A DNA stretch of 22,854 bases from a virus: the IMG/VR virus record IMGVR_UViG_3300035034_001235, positions 1 through 22,854 of that record. One strand, 5' to 3'. Below the pieces are notes generated by a model. It made no database searches. It was not told the DNA's origin and saw only the letters and a list, made by a program, of their open reading frames with translations. Every line of letters starts with the position of its first letter. Position 1 is the first letter of the stretch. The position numbers and the translations under genes were made by a program. This document shows, piece after piece, positions 16,478-22,072 of this stretch.

Positions 16478-16522
16478 AGAAAACCAGTGTCTGAAATAGG
16501 CAAAACAGACACTGGCTTTTTT
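16478..16522. terminator. Bidirectional rho-independent terminator
   Basis: CCAGTGTCTG (16484-16493) pairs perfectly with CAGACACTGG (16506-16515) across a 12-base loop. TTTTTT follows on the plus strand, and TTTTCTTTT follows on the minus strand. It ends minus-strand transcripts from the membrane-protein gene. Confidence 0.9.
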
Positions 16523-16562
16523 GAGGAAATGCGAAAGGGAGTCACAACCTTTTCACACACAC

Positions 16563-16748
16563 TTATTTATCTTTTGCTTTGCCAACATTCACTGCCAGCA
16601 TATCAATGAAGCGATAAACTTTTGCCCACGTTGTTCCGGCCTTTGGCGTTGGTGTCACTGATGCAATGACAGACGCGATGCTGACGGCTGCAAACACATA
16701 TGGTGAATAGTCACCTGCCACACTTTGAATGATCGTTATGATTTCCAT
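16563..16748 (-). CDS. Small one-helix membrane protein, possible holin (61 aa)
   Basis: The start at 16748 (MEIITIIQSVAGDYSPYVFAAVSIASVIASV) is set by AAAGGAG upstream; a GTG five codons earlier lies on that ribosome site. One hydrophobic helix (~14-31) is followed by TPTPKAGTTWAKVYRFIDMLAVNVGKAK. The 'TPTP......K.YR.I..LA.N.GKAK' pattern occurs in small phage membrane proteins that are often labelled holins or left unnamed. Its TAA stop forms part of a late-type promoter element. Being the only membrane protein close to the virion genes, it is a lysis candidate; this is inference. Confidence 0.65.
   Translation of the reverse strand: MEIITIIQSVAGDYSPYVFAAVSIASVIASVTPTPKAGTTWAKVYRFIDMLAVNVGKAKDK
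16564..16571 (-). promoter_or_regulatory. T4-late-type promoter element GATAAATA overlapping a stop codon
   Basis: GATAAATAAGTGTG is identical over 14 bases to the element at 17637. It overlaps the last codons and stop of the membrane-protein gene, and a terminator follows some 50 bases later, so any transcript would be short. Confidence 0.4.
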
Positions 16749-16766
16749 GATGTCTCCTTTCACCGT

Positions 16767-16774
16767 TATTTATT
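16767..16774 (-). promoter_or_regulatory. T4-late-type promoter element AATAAATA (membrane protein)
   Basis: AATAAATA followed by ACGGTGAAAGGAG and the ATG 19 bases downstream. Confidence 0.6.
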
Positions 16775-16790
16775 GTCGGGAAGGTTCACA

Positions 16791-16878
16791 TCGAAGTTGG
16801 AAAAAATGTGCGGGACATCGAAGTTGGAAAAAATGTGCGAGATTTTTGAAGTTGGAAAAAATGTGCGAGATTTTTGAA
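16791..16878. repeat. Three 27-28-bp direct repeats plus a partial copy
   Basis: GAAGTTGGAAAAAATGTGCG occurs three times, starting at 16793, 16820 and 16848 (period 27, then 28), with a partial GAAGG at 16876. The array lies just upstream of the membrane-protein promoter. It contains an A6 tract per repeat, in phase at roughly 2.6 helical turns. Protein-binding sites or an origin element are possible; I do not think it is coding. Confidence 0.7.
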
Positions 16879-17054
16879 GGTCAGCATATAGAAACACGCG
16901 ATGCAAAAACCTGCTATGGCATCCCAAATGAACCTGATTTTCACGATCTGCCGCGAACTTTTTTCCTTTGAACACTCTGAAACATAATGTGATTCAATCT
17001 CTGTGACGCAATGTGACAGCCATTCTTGATGATGATGCTGGGAAAAATAAGCAT

Positions 17055-17168
17055 ATGATAAGCAGCAACGTGGCTGATGCCCTGATGATGGTGATGGAAC
17101 GTGGTCTAAATGTCCGAAGCTTGGGCATTTATCGAAAATCGTGGGTGTTTATAGAGAAAACCAATTGA
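17055..17168 (+). CDS. Possible 37-residue peptide on the opposite strand
   Basis: The frame starts ATGATAAGC and encodes MISSNVADALMMVMERGLNV and then RSLGIYRKSWVFIEKTN. The only hint of a ribosome site is GGGAAAAATAAGCAT. It would be the only plus-strand gene between the left edge and 22 kb, so it is more likely chance than real. Confidence 0.2.
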   Translation: MISSNVADALMMVMERGLNVRSLGIYRKSWVFIEKTN

Positions 17169-17196
17169 TGATGGACAATTGATTGGCATTATAAAT

Positions 17197-17430
17197 GATG
17201 GCTGTTCGATGGATGATGATGGCTGTTCGATGGATGATGATGGCTGTTCGATGGATGATGATGGCTGTTCGATGGATGATGATGGCTGTTCAATGGATGA
17301 TGATGGCTGTTCAATGGATGATGATGGCTGTTCGATGGTTCAATGATGGATGATGATGGCTGTTCGATGGTTCAATGATTCAATGATGATGGTTCAATGA
17401 TGACTGCTCGATGGTTCAATGATGCTGATG
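17197..17430. repeat. 21-bp tandem repeat array
   Basis: Six contiguous units of GATGGCTGTTCGATGGATGAT run from 17197 to 17322; units 5 and 6 carry G to A in TTCG. Two longer variants (17323 and 17355) are expanded by TTCAATGATGG-type inserts, and decay continues to about 17430. The first four units are identical, so the left side was copied most recently. The unit length is 7 codons, but no start codon with a ribosome site opens a frame through it. Iteron-like. Confidence 0.88.
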
Positions 17431-17522
17431 CAATCGTCACGAGACATCTATTTGAATGTGGTCAGACGATGTGCACCAATAAAAAATCTCAGTGCGAACA
17501 TAGTTGTCTGCCTGAGTGGGGT

Positions 17523-17538
17523 GGTGTTCGGGAACACC
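17523..17538. promoter_or_regulatory. 16-base inverted repeat, possible operator
   Basis: GGTGTTCGGGAACACC has perfect 7-base arms with a two-base centre and no T-run, so it is unlikely to be a terminator. It would suit a dimeric DNA-binding protein. It lies between the 21-bp array and the promoter at 17637. Confidence 0.4.
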
Positions 17539-17636
17539 GTTTGCTATTGCTGATGAATGAAAGACGCACCTGTGGCGTTGTGGGTTTGAATGTTTTGAAG
17601 TGTTTTTCTTTTCACTTCTTCTTGATCAATCACACT

Positions 17637-17644
17637 TATTTATC
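17637..17644 (-). promoter_or_regulatory. T4-late-type promoter element GATAAATA facing a non-coding region
   Basis: TGATAAATAAGTGTG overlaps the stop of the frame at 17643-17864. The next clear gene in its direction starts nearly 900 bases on, at 16748, after another promoter. Confidence 0.5.
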
Positions 17645-17864
17645 ATCGTGAATCATTTTCTCTTGGTGTGTCTAAGCGAAGAGTCATTGTTAGTTTGTCA
17701 TTGAAGTTTTGCAGCACCAAGAAATGTTTGTGGTCTTCTGTGAAACAAACGTGAGCAAGCGTGAAATCGTCTGGTCCTTTTGTTCTATGCACAAGATGAA
17801 ACTGATTTTGAAGGACTGCTTCATGAACGTTGATTTGTTCTGGCGTTTGCGAAGTCTTCCTTCG
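17643..17864 (-). pseudogene. Open frame continuing in phase after the TGA of the upstream gene (73 codons)
   Basis: Directly after the TGA at 17865-17867 the same frame stays open for 73 codons and reads like protein: VHEAVLQNQFHLVHRTKGP, DDFTLAHVCFTEDHKHFLVL, ending ...LTMTLRLDTPRENDSR. It has no ATG near its start; the first possible start is a GTG at 17792 without a ribosome site. Its stop sits within a TGATAAATA promoter element, as real gene ends do elsewhere in this window. Possible explanations are a nonsense mutation, programmed TGA readthrough, or chance. A short stem (CGAAG-GAAGA-CTTCG) follows the TGA directly. Confidence 0.45.
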
Positions 17865-18095
17865 TCACTTGATGATGTTCACCTTCATTCCATAGACAGG
17901 GTTCAGTGTGTCGTTCATTTCGTGATGGCGTGATATATGACAAAGCACTTGAAGCAGGTCTTGAAGGTCTTCTTCGTTCACTGTGATGTTGTCTGTTCTT
18001 GATTGCACGAGCTGGTTCTTCTGACGTTCTTGTTCTGGTGTCAGTCTATAAATGCGTTTCGTTGAATCTGGTCTGGTGATGATTGGCTTGATCAT
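17865..18095 (-). CDS. Unknown 76-residue protein, possibly truncated by an in-frame TGA
   Basis: The product starts MIKPIITRPDSTKRIYRLTP and ends LNPVYGMKVNIIK before a TGA. The ATG overlaps the stop of the upstream gene (ATGA), so it is translated by coupling in the small-gene operon. The polar, charged sequence (EEDLQDLLQVLCHISRHHEMND) has no recognised domain. Because the frame continues after the TGA, the original product may have been about 149 residues. Confidence 0.6.
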   Translation of the reverse strand: MIKPIITRPDSTKRIYRLTPEQERQKNQLVQSRTDNITVNEEDLQDLLQVLCHISRHHEMNDTLNPVYGMKVNIIK

Positions 18096-18436
18096 GTTTT
18101 CAATGTCTCAATGAAAGCTTCTGGTGTGTCGCCAAGCACGTCATATGCACTCACACGCCTTCCATTCAACCAGAACTGTTTGCTGTCATCTTTGAACGTG
18201 ATGGCTGGTCCTGTTGCGTTGTGCAGTTGTTCAGCATTATTGAAGCAGATTTCTTTGTGATCGTTCATGGCAACTCTGATGGCCACGTCTCTTGTGTCTT
18301 GTTCGTTCTCTTTGTTGGCTGATGAAAGAACTTTGTTGATGATTTCAAGTTGATGGTCTGAATCATTAGTCATGTTCATCATGGCATCAATCGCGATTTG
18401 CGTTTGAATGTCTATTGTCTCTTGATCAACTTCCAT
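18092..18436 (-). CDS. Unknown 114-residue protein
   Basis: The frame is open from 18568, but that part lies over the zinc-binding gene. I therefore start at the ATG at 18436 (MEVDQETIDIQTQIAIDAMM), which overlaps the upstream stop by 11 bases. The product is acidic and mostly helical, with a more structured C-terminal part (NATGPAITFKDDSKQFWLNG, RRVSAYDVLGDTPEAFIETL). The 'GPA....G...W...G......' layout resembles the small 'text-repeat' domains in phage and bacterial proteins where a residue pattern describes itself (GPA..Y..G...W...G). It is part of a coupled small-gene operon. Function unknown. Confidence 0.58.
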   Translation of the reverse strand: MEVDQETIDIQTQIAIDAMMNMTNDSDHQLEIINKVLSSANKENEQDTRDVAIRVAMNDHKEICFNNAEQLHNATGPAITFKDDSKQFWLNGRRVSAYDVLGDTPEAFIETLKT

Positions 18437-18734
18437 CTGGGTTATTGTTTCGGTGATAGTTGTCGCGTCTTGTTTTGAGATAGTGGGCTTTGTTCTTTTC
18501 TTTCCAACGTTGCCAATATGCATTCCAGCGTTCTTTGTTGGCTTGTCGCCATTCTCTGAAATATTCATTGCTCTTTCTTGGCTGGTTCAGTGAAGACAAT
18601 CTGTTGCATTCCACACATCTATAATCTGATGTGAAGCGTTCAGCGATGTGTCCGTGCTTGCATGGTTTGCCAGTGAAATATCTGGTCAGGTTGTTCTTGA
18701 TGGCAAAGCTTCTGGTGACTATTTCGTTGCTCAT
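18426..18734 (-). CDS. Small zinc-binding protein, CxHxH...CxxC type (102 aa), copy 1
   Basis: Residues ~15-45 read RYFTGKPCKHGHIAERFTSD, then YRCVECNR: one Cys, two His and a CxxC that can bind zinc. This module is common in phage proteins and at the N-terminus of some HNH endonucleases. No HNH catalytic motif follows here; the C-terminus is a basic, W/R/K-rich helix (REWRQANKERWNAYWQRWKE) suited to nucleic-acid binding. The ATG overlaps the stop of the membrane peptide gene (ATGA). A paralogue lies at 19154-19453, with near-identical DNA over the zinc motif. Function unproven; DNA or RNA binding is likely. Confidence 0.72.
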   Translation of the reverse strand: MSNEIVTRSFAIKNNLTRYFTGKPCKHGHIAERFTSDYRCVECNRLSSLNQPRKSNEYFREWRQANKERWNAYWQRWKEKNKAHYLKTRRDNYHRNNNPDGS

Positions 18735-18844
18735 AGGACCATCACAAAGACTTGCATCAAGAAAGCAATCGCCAGACCTGCTAGGGCAATCACTAGTCCA
18801 AATGATTTGTGGTAGGTGTTCATTAGTTTCATTAGTTTCATCAT
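18731..18844 (-). CDS. 37-residue single-helix membrane peptide
   Basis: MMKLMKLMNTYHKSFGLVIA, then LAGLAIAFLMQVFVMVL, then stop. A basic, Met-rich start is followed by a hydrophobic helix running to the C-terminus (residues ~15-37). It is too short for most gene callers. It is supported by AGAGAGGAAAC upstream, by its own late-type promoter at 18870, and by a 4-base overlap (ATGA) with the next gene. It is likely an inner-membrane peptide; holin-like or superinfection functions are possible but not shown. Confidence 0.68.
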   Translation of the reverse strand: MMKLMKLMNTYHKSFGLVIALAGLAIAFLMQVFVMVL

Positions 18845-18869
18845 TGTGTTTTGTTTCCTCTCTTTCTTT

Positions 18870-18877
18870 TATTTATC
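18870..18877 (-). promoter_or_regulatory. T4-late-type promoter element GATAAATA (small-gene operon)
   Basis: GGATAAATAAAAG overlaps the TAA of the gene ending at 18873. It is followed by AGAGAGGAAAC and the ATG of the membrane peptide 26 bases downstream. Confidence 0.6.
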
Positions 18878-19172
18878 CAAAATGGAAGTTTGTGGTTCTT
18901 TTTGCGTGGATTCCTTCACTATTGATCGTGAAGGTTCTGATTGTGATGGTTAGGTTTTTGAGCAATCGCACTTTGAATGTGTGTGTCACTGATTTGATGC
19001 GATCAACTCGAACCTTGAAGCCACGTCTTTGAAAATGCGTGTGCACCATCATCAAGAAATCATCGGGCAAAACATCGAACACACAGAACGTGAAAAAATC
19101 ATCTTCTGTGAGGATGTCTTTTAGATGCAGCCGTGGAATGAACGGGGTCTGCTTCAACGTGTTTGAAACCAA
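18873..19172 (-). CDS. Unknown protein, up to 99 aa, with a weak start
   Basis: The frame opens with a TTG at 19172 (19 bases inside the end of the upstream gene) after a stop just before it, so ATG cannot be used until an in-frame ATGATG mid-gene. The sequence (FIPRLHLKDILTEDDFFTFCVF, ..., FKVRLLKNLTITIRTFTI) is basic and beta-rich towards the end. Translational coupling to the upstream gene would explain the poor start. Its TAA stop is used by the next promoter element, which supports it as a real gene. No family recognised. Confidence 0.5.
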   Translation of the reverse strand: MVSNTLKQTPFIPRLHLKDILTEDDFFTFCVFDVLPDDFLMMVHTHFQRRGFKVRVDRIKSVTHTFKVRLLKNLTITIRTFTINSEGIHAKRTTNFHFG

Positions 19173-19453
19173 GTCACCAGCTTATCAATGAACGTTGTGC
19201 GTTGCTGCTTCTGTTTCCATCGTTTGAAGTAGTCTGGGTTTTTTCTGTGCCATTCCTTGAAATAGTCTGGATTGGCTGCACGCCATGCAATGGCATTCTC
19301 TGGATGTCTTTTCTTATATCGACGTGCGTTCTCTTTGGCACATTCAACACACGTGGAGTTCGCAACATAGCTTTCTGCCTTGTGTCCGTGCTTGCATGGC
19401 TTGCCAGTTGAATATGTCTTGTGCCCTTTTGCGATTGCTTCTTTGCGTGTCAT
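19154..19453 (-). CDS. Small zinc-binding protein, CxHxH...CxxC type (99 aa), copy 2
   Basis: It starts MTRKEAIAKGHKTYSTGKPC and has the same module as the 102-residue protein at 18426-18734: GKPCKHGHKAESYVANSTCV followed by ECAK. The C-terminus is very basic and aromatic (NPDYFKEWHRKNPDYFKRWK, with a repeated NPDYFK unit), which suggests nucleic-acid binding. AAAAGGA precedes the ATG, and a promoter element lies 25 bases upstream. The two copies probably arose by duplication. Confidence 0.72.
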   Translation of the reverse strand: MTRKEAIAKGHKTYSTGKPCKHGHKAESYVANSTCVECAKENARRYKKRHPENAIAWRAANPDYFKEWHRKNPDYFKRWKQKQQRTTFIDKLVTWFQTR

Positions 19454-19477
19454 GGTTTGGTTTTCCTTTTCTGCATG

Positions 19478-19485
19478 TATTTAGT
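19478..19485 (-). promoter_or_regulatory. T4-late-type promoter element ACTAAATA
   Basis: ACTAAATA followed by CATGCAGAAAAGGA and the ATG of the second zinc-binding gene. It lies just after the stop of the helicase-primase gene. Confidence 0.58.
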
Positions 19486-19506
19486 CAAAACAGAAAAAGA
19501 CTTGGT

Positions 19507-21705
19507 TTATATATATGAAGGCAGACTTTGCGTGATGCTGGCATAGTTGTCTTTTCGTGAGCCGTCATAGTCCATCTGTGTCATCAACTGATAGAGTTCT
19601 GAGCCGTCATAGCCTTTCAATCGAAGTTTGCGACACGCCTTGAAGAATGCGTTGTGGCGTTGCCCTGTGTTGGCTGGCACTGATTGATATTCTGCAAAGA
19701 TGTCATCAACTGATGCGTTGATTACATTGATCTGCTTCATTGGTTGATGTGCTGTTGTTGTTGGCACTGGAATATTCAGTTCATCAATCACGTCTATTGG
19801 GTTCAAGATGTCTGTGTGTCTGTCTTCAAAGAAGCTGATGCCATCTTTGACACATGGATGTGCTGGCAAATACATCAGATTTTCAGGTTGAAGCTTCGAT
19901 TCATCAATGCCGTGAAACTTTTCGTGCGTCTTGTCATCAACGAAGCCATTCAATCGGCACTTATTTCGCACCCATTCCATCATCAAGTGATAGGTTTCGC
20001 CATTCATCTGTGTTTGTGTTGGGATGAAGGCACGGAATCTAGTTTTGTCTGTTGAACTTGCCGTGTTGAAAGTGATGACACGAAATGGATGCATCAACTT
20101 TGCAAACTCAGATTCAGTCATCACGCCACCTTCCACATCAACCCAAAGATGCCATGAGAAATCAACATTGCTGCGTTTTCGATTGGTTGTGTCTTTGAAT
20201 GTTGAAGGACAAACAAGAATATTATCGCTCTTTCGTGCTGGCTTGGTTGTGTTGCTTAGATATTGCAGTTGTTCGATGAAGTCATTCAGTTCATAGGTGA
20301 TTTGCTTTTGTTGTTTGTCATATATGCCTTCACAGAAAGTGACAGGGAACCGGATGGCATGATTTCCTATAGAGTCTTTATAGAGAATCGTGCCAAGTCG
20401 ATTTGAAGATGGAATCAATGACTCAATCAGTTCCTTTTTCTTTCTTTTTCTATATGACAACTGCTCTTCTGATGTGGCTATGCATTTGATTTGTGATCCA
20501 GCGAATAGTTCTTGAATGCGAAGTGCTGACGCATGATCAGGAACAAAAATATCAACTGGCTCAGTTGCATTCGGATCACGCAACGAACAACGCATTGCAT
20601 CTTGATAGAACATTTCCATCTGTCTTGCTTTGGTTAGTTCATCACCAGATATGCCAAGTCCTTGCATCAATCTTCTTTCGAAGCCATTGGCAAGATAAGT
20701 GCCAAAGATGGCCACCTGATGCACATCACTATATGCGTTCAATCCATGTGCAATGGCTGGCAGACGCACACCATTTGTTTTCGGGTTTCTGATGTTGTTG
20801 TCCACATAAAGAAAGCCATCGTTGAAGTTGGCATTCGCCCAATCAACAAGAAGCTGGTGGTTTGTTTTTGAAGGTGTCTCTTTGGACATCTGTTCAAGGC
20901 GTGTCTTCGATGCACGATCAAACATATAGTGGATAGTCAGACGATGGCCATTCTCGTGTTTTTGAAAACGCAAACGAGAAGTCACAGGTTCATAATCAAC
21001 GAATGATGTGGTGTTCCATAGTTTCGGCATCAATGAATCATCGAAGTTCGCACCCATAACAATGGCACGTTTGAATCCGCACAAGAACGATGGTTGAAGC
21101 ACACTCAGAAAGTTGAAGATGCCGCTTTGGTTTTCTTCCAACATATATGTGATGCTGAAATCATCCAGCAATGCACGTGCCAAAGGTTCAAACACCTTAT
21201 CAACATCATCATGTTCACTGCCTTCAATAATATCGCGAAGAAAGGTTTCATCAGTTGAATGAATAGCAATGCCTTCTGGTGTGTGTGACTGCTTGAAATA
21301 GTCATTCAGTTCATCCCTGTGATTCTTCAAGTTCAAGCTGAATGTTTTTGTCATGGCTGGAATCTCGTCATGAATCACAGTCCAAGTGTGCTTGTGAATG
21401 AAGAACGGAATCAGACGCAACAACGCATGAGTGACAAAAACTATTTCGCCACTTCGTTTGTCTGCTGTTCTCAGATGGTCATTGAATGATTTGGCAACTA
21501 TGCCGGGGTTCTGTTCGCCATGGAACTTGAACGTTGAAACACGTTCTTTCACGAACGGTTCCCATTCTTCTATGCATTGGATTGTTGGTTGAACAACAAG
21601 AACGCGTTCGCCTTGATTGGCAAGCCTCACGGCTTCGTTCATTGCTGAATATGTTTTCGCAGAACCGCATCCTGCACTGACTTTATAGATTTTATTGTGT
21701 TGCAT
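19507..21705 (-). CDS. Helicase-primase fusion: SF2 helicase plus archaeo-eukaryotic-type primase (732 aa)
   Basis: N-terminal SF2 helicase: Walker A at 11-18 (AGCGSAKT, with Ala where GKT is usual), VVQPT at 37-41, DE box at 113-114 (VIHDEIP), and a motif VI-like QDAMRCSLR at 368-376. C-terminal primase of the AEP superfamily: acidic pair D523/E525 (WVDVEGG), NTASSTDKTRFRAFIPT at 547-563, then a His at 573 and LQPENLMYLPAHP at 605-617. This matches the 'NT..HT...PRFR..IP' and 'S.L.YLP' signatures of plasmid and phage primases. A PriCT-like helical end lies at ~679-732 (GQRHNAFFKACRKLRLKGYD). One protein could thus unwind DNA and prime synthesis. It is the leading gene of the minus-strand block, after a leader with two hairpins. 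Confidence 0.78.
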   Translation of the reverse strand: MQHNKIYKVSAGCGSAKTYSAMNEAVRLANQGERVLVVQPTIQCIEEWEPFVKERVSTFKFHGEQNPGIVAKSFNDHLRTADKRSGEIVFVTHALLRLIPFFIHKHTWTVIHDEIPAMTKTFSLNLKNHRDELNDYFKQSHTPEGIAIHSTDETFLRDIIEGSEHDDVDKVFEPLARALLDDFSITYMLEENQSGIFNFLSVLQPSFLCGFKRAIVMGANFDDSLMPKLWNTTSFVDYEPVTSRLRFQKHENGHRLTIHYMFDRASKTRLEQMSKETPSKTNHQLLVDWANANFNDGFLYVDNNIRNPKTNGVRLPAIAHGLNAYSDVHQVAIFGTYLANGFERRLMQGLGISGDELTKARQMEMFYQDAMRCSLRDPNATEPVDIFVPDHASALRIQELFAGSQIKCIATSEEQLSYRKRKKKELIESLIPSSNRLGTILYKDSIGNHAIRFPVTFCEGIYDKQQKQITYELNDFIEQLQYLSNTTKPARKSDNILVCPSTFKDTTNRKRSNVDFSWHLWVDVEGGVMTESEFAKLMHPFRVITFNTASSTDKTRFRAFIPTQTQMNGETYHLMMEWVRNKCRLNGFVDDKTHEKFHGIDESKLQPENLMYLPAHPCVKDGISFFEDRHTDILNPIDVIDELNIPVPTTTAHQPMKQINVINASVDDIFAEYQSVPANTGQRHNAFFKACRKLRLKGYDGSELYQLMTQMDYDGSRKDNYASITQSLPSYI

Positions 21706-21764
21706 TCCCTTTTCCTATTTTTGAAAGGGAAGCAGGTGGAGTTCCCTATTTTGGAAACTCCACC
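21705..21764 (-). promoter_or_regulatory. Two-hairpin leader covering the helicase-primase start
   Basis: Hairpin 1: GGTGGAGTTTCC and GGGAACTCCACC (minus 21764-21753 and 21746-21735) pair over 12 bp with one G-U, around a 6-base loop. The same pair is C-A on the plus strand, so the minus-strand RNA folds better. Hairpin 2: TTCCCTTT (21731-21724) pairs with AAAGGGAA (21712-21705), whose last A is the first base of the ATG, with AGGA in the loop. Hairpin 2 would hinder ribosome entry. Confidence 0.55.
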
Positions 21765-21910
21765 CTTTATTTTCGAAAGACAGAAGACACTGTTCAAGAA
21801 AATGACCTGATTTGCAGAACGTCTGCGGGATGGTCAGTCCAATCCTAATCTGTGGTTTCTTTCACAATCTAACTCTTTCCGAGGTGCTTCCAGTTCCTCT
21901 TCTTCAATGT

Positions 21911-21924
21911 TATTTATCATTATA
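21911..21924 (-). promoter_or_regulatory. Promoter candidate upstream of the helicase-primase: GATAAATA with adjacent TATAAT
   Basis: TATAATGATAAATA combines a host-type -10 hexamer with the late-type element. The 5' leader to the gene would be about 200 bases. No TTGACA-like -35 lies at proper spacing. A dual early/late promoter is possible. Confidence 0.42.
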
Positions 21925-22009
21925 ACACAAAAAGTTCGGGGAATACTATATAAATCAACAAAAAAATGCAGTTTTATTTGAATGTGGACAATAAAAAGTC
22001 TGTGTCTTG

Positions 22010-22017
22010 CCTAAATA
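22010..22017 (+). promoter_or_regulatory. T4-late-type promoter element CCTAAATA (plus-strand gene)
   Basis: TTGCCTAAATA, then ACT, then an ATG that opens a 12-codon frame (22021-22059). The 167-residue gene follows with its own ribosome site. Confidence 0.6.
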
Positions 22018-22020
22018 ACT

Positions 22021-22059
22021 ATGAAGGACTTGGTGTTCTTCAATAACAGAAGACAATAA
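22021..22059 (+). CDS. Possible 12-residue leader peptide
   Basis: MKDLVFFNNRRQ then TAA, starting three bases after the promoter element and ending just before the AAAGGA ribosome site of the next gene. It would be translated only from a leaderless RNA. It may be chance. Confidence 0.2.
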   Translation: MKDLVFFNNRRQ

Positions 22060-22072
22060 AGGAACCGCCCAC

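Larger units (their letters stand above)
16976..17642. other. Long region without a convincing gene, holding the 21-bp array
   Basis: Apart from the repeat array (17197-17430), it holds a 16-base palindrome at 17523-17538 and a possible 37-codon plus-strand frame at 17055-17168. A few short frames lack ribosome sites. A late-type promoter at its right end points into it on the minus strand. A replication origin, or a template for a non-coding RNA, are the main options. Confidence 0.6.
21706..22072. other. Divergent regulatory region
   Basis: It lies between the helicase-primase (minus) and the 167-residue gene (plus). It holds the leader hairpins, late-type elements in both directions (21911 minus, 22010 plus), a TATAAT on the minus strand at 21919-21924 without a good -35, and an AT-rich stretch at 21915-22000. 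Short frames here lack ribosome sites. Confidence 0.6.

Noticed and set aside
16729-16971. 80-codon plus-strand frame through the same repeats
   Set aside because: It starts inside the membrane-protein gene on the other strand, crosses its promoter, and has no ribosome site.
16766-16975. 69-codon minus-strand frame through the 27-bp repeats
   Set aside because: It starts with GTG without a ribosome site, reads through the repeats as low-quality sequence, and ends inside the promoter element.
17197-17430. CRISPR array
   Set aside because: Units are contiguous, with no unique spacers between them, and no cas genes are visible.
18437-18568. N-terminal extension of the 114-residue protein
   Set aside because: It would overlap the zinc-binding gene by 143 bases; the ATG at 18436 gives a normal 11-base overlap.
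21843-21922. 28-codon minus-strand frame starting in TATAATG
   Set aside because: No ribosome site, and the start codon overlaps the promoter-like sequence; it is more likely leader of the helicase-primase mRNA.
21948-21956. TATAAATC on the plus strand as another late element
   Set aside because: It differs at the last base from all others and has no gene start nearby; the element at 22010 suits the gene better.
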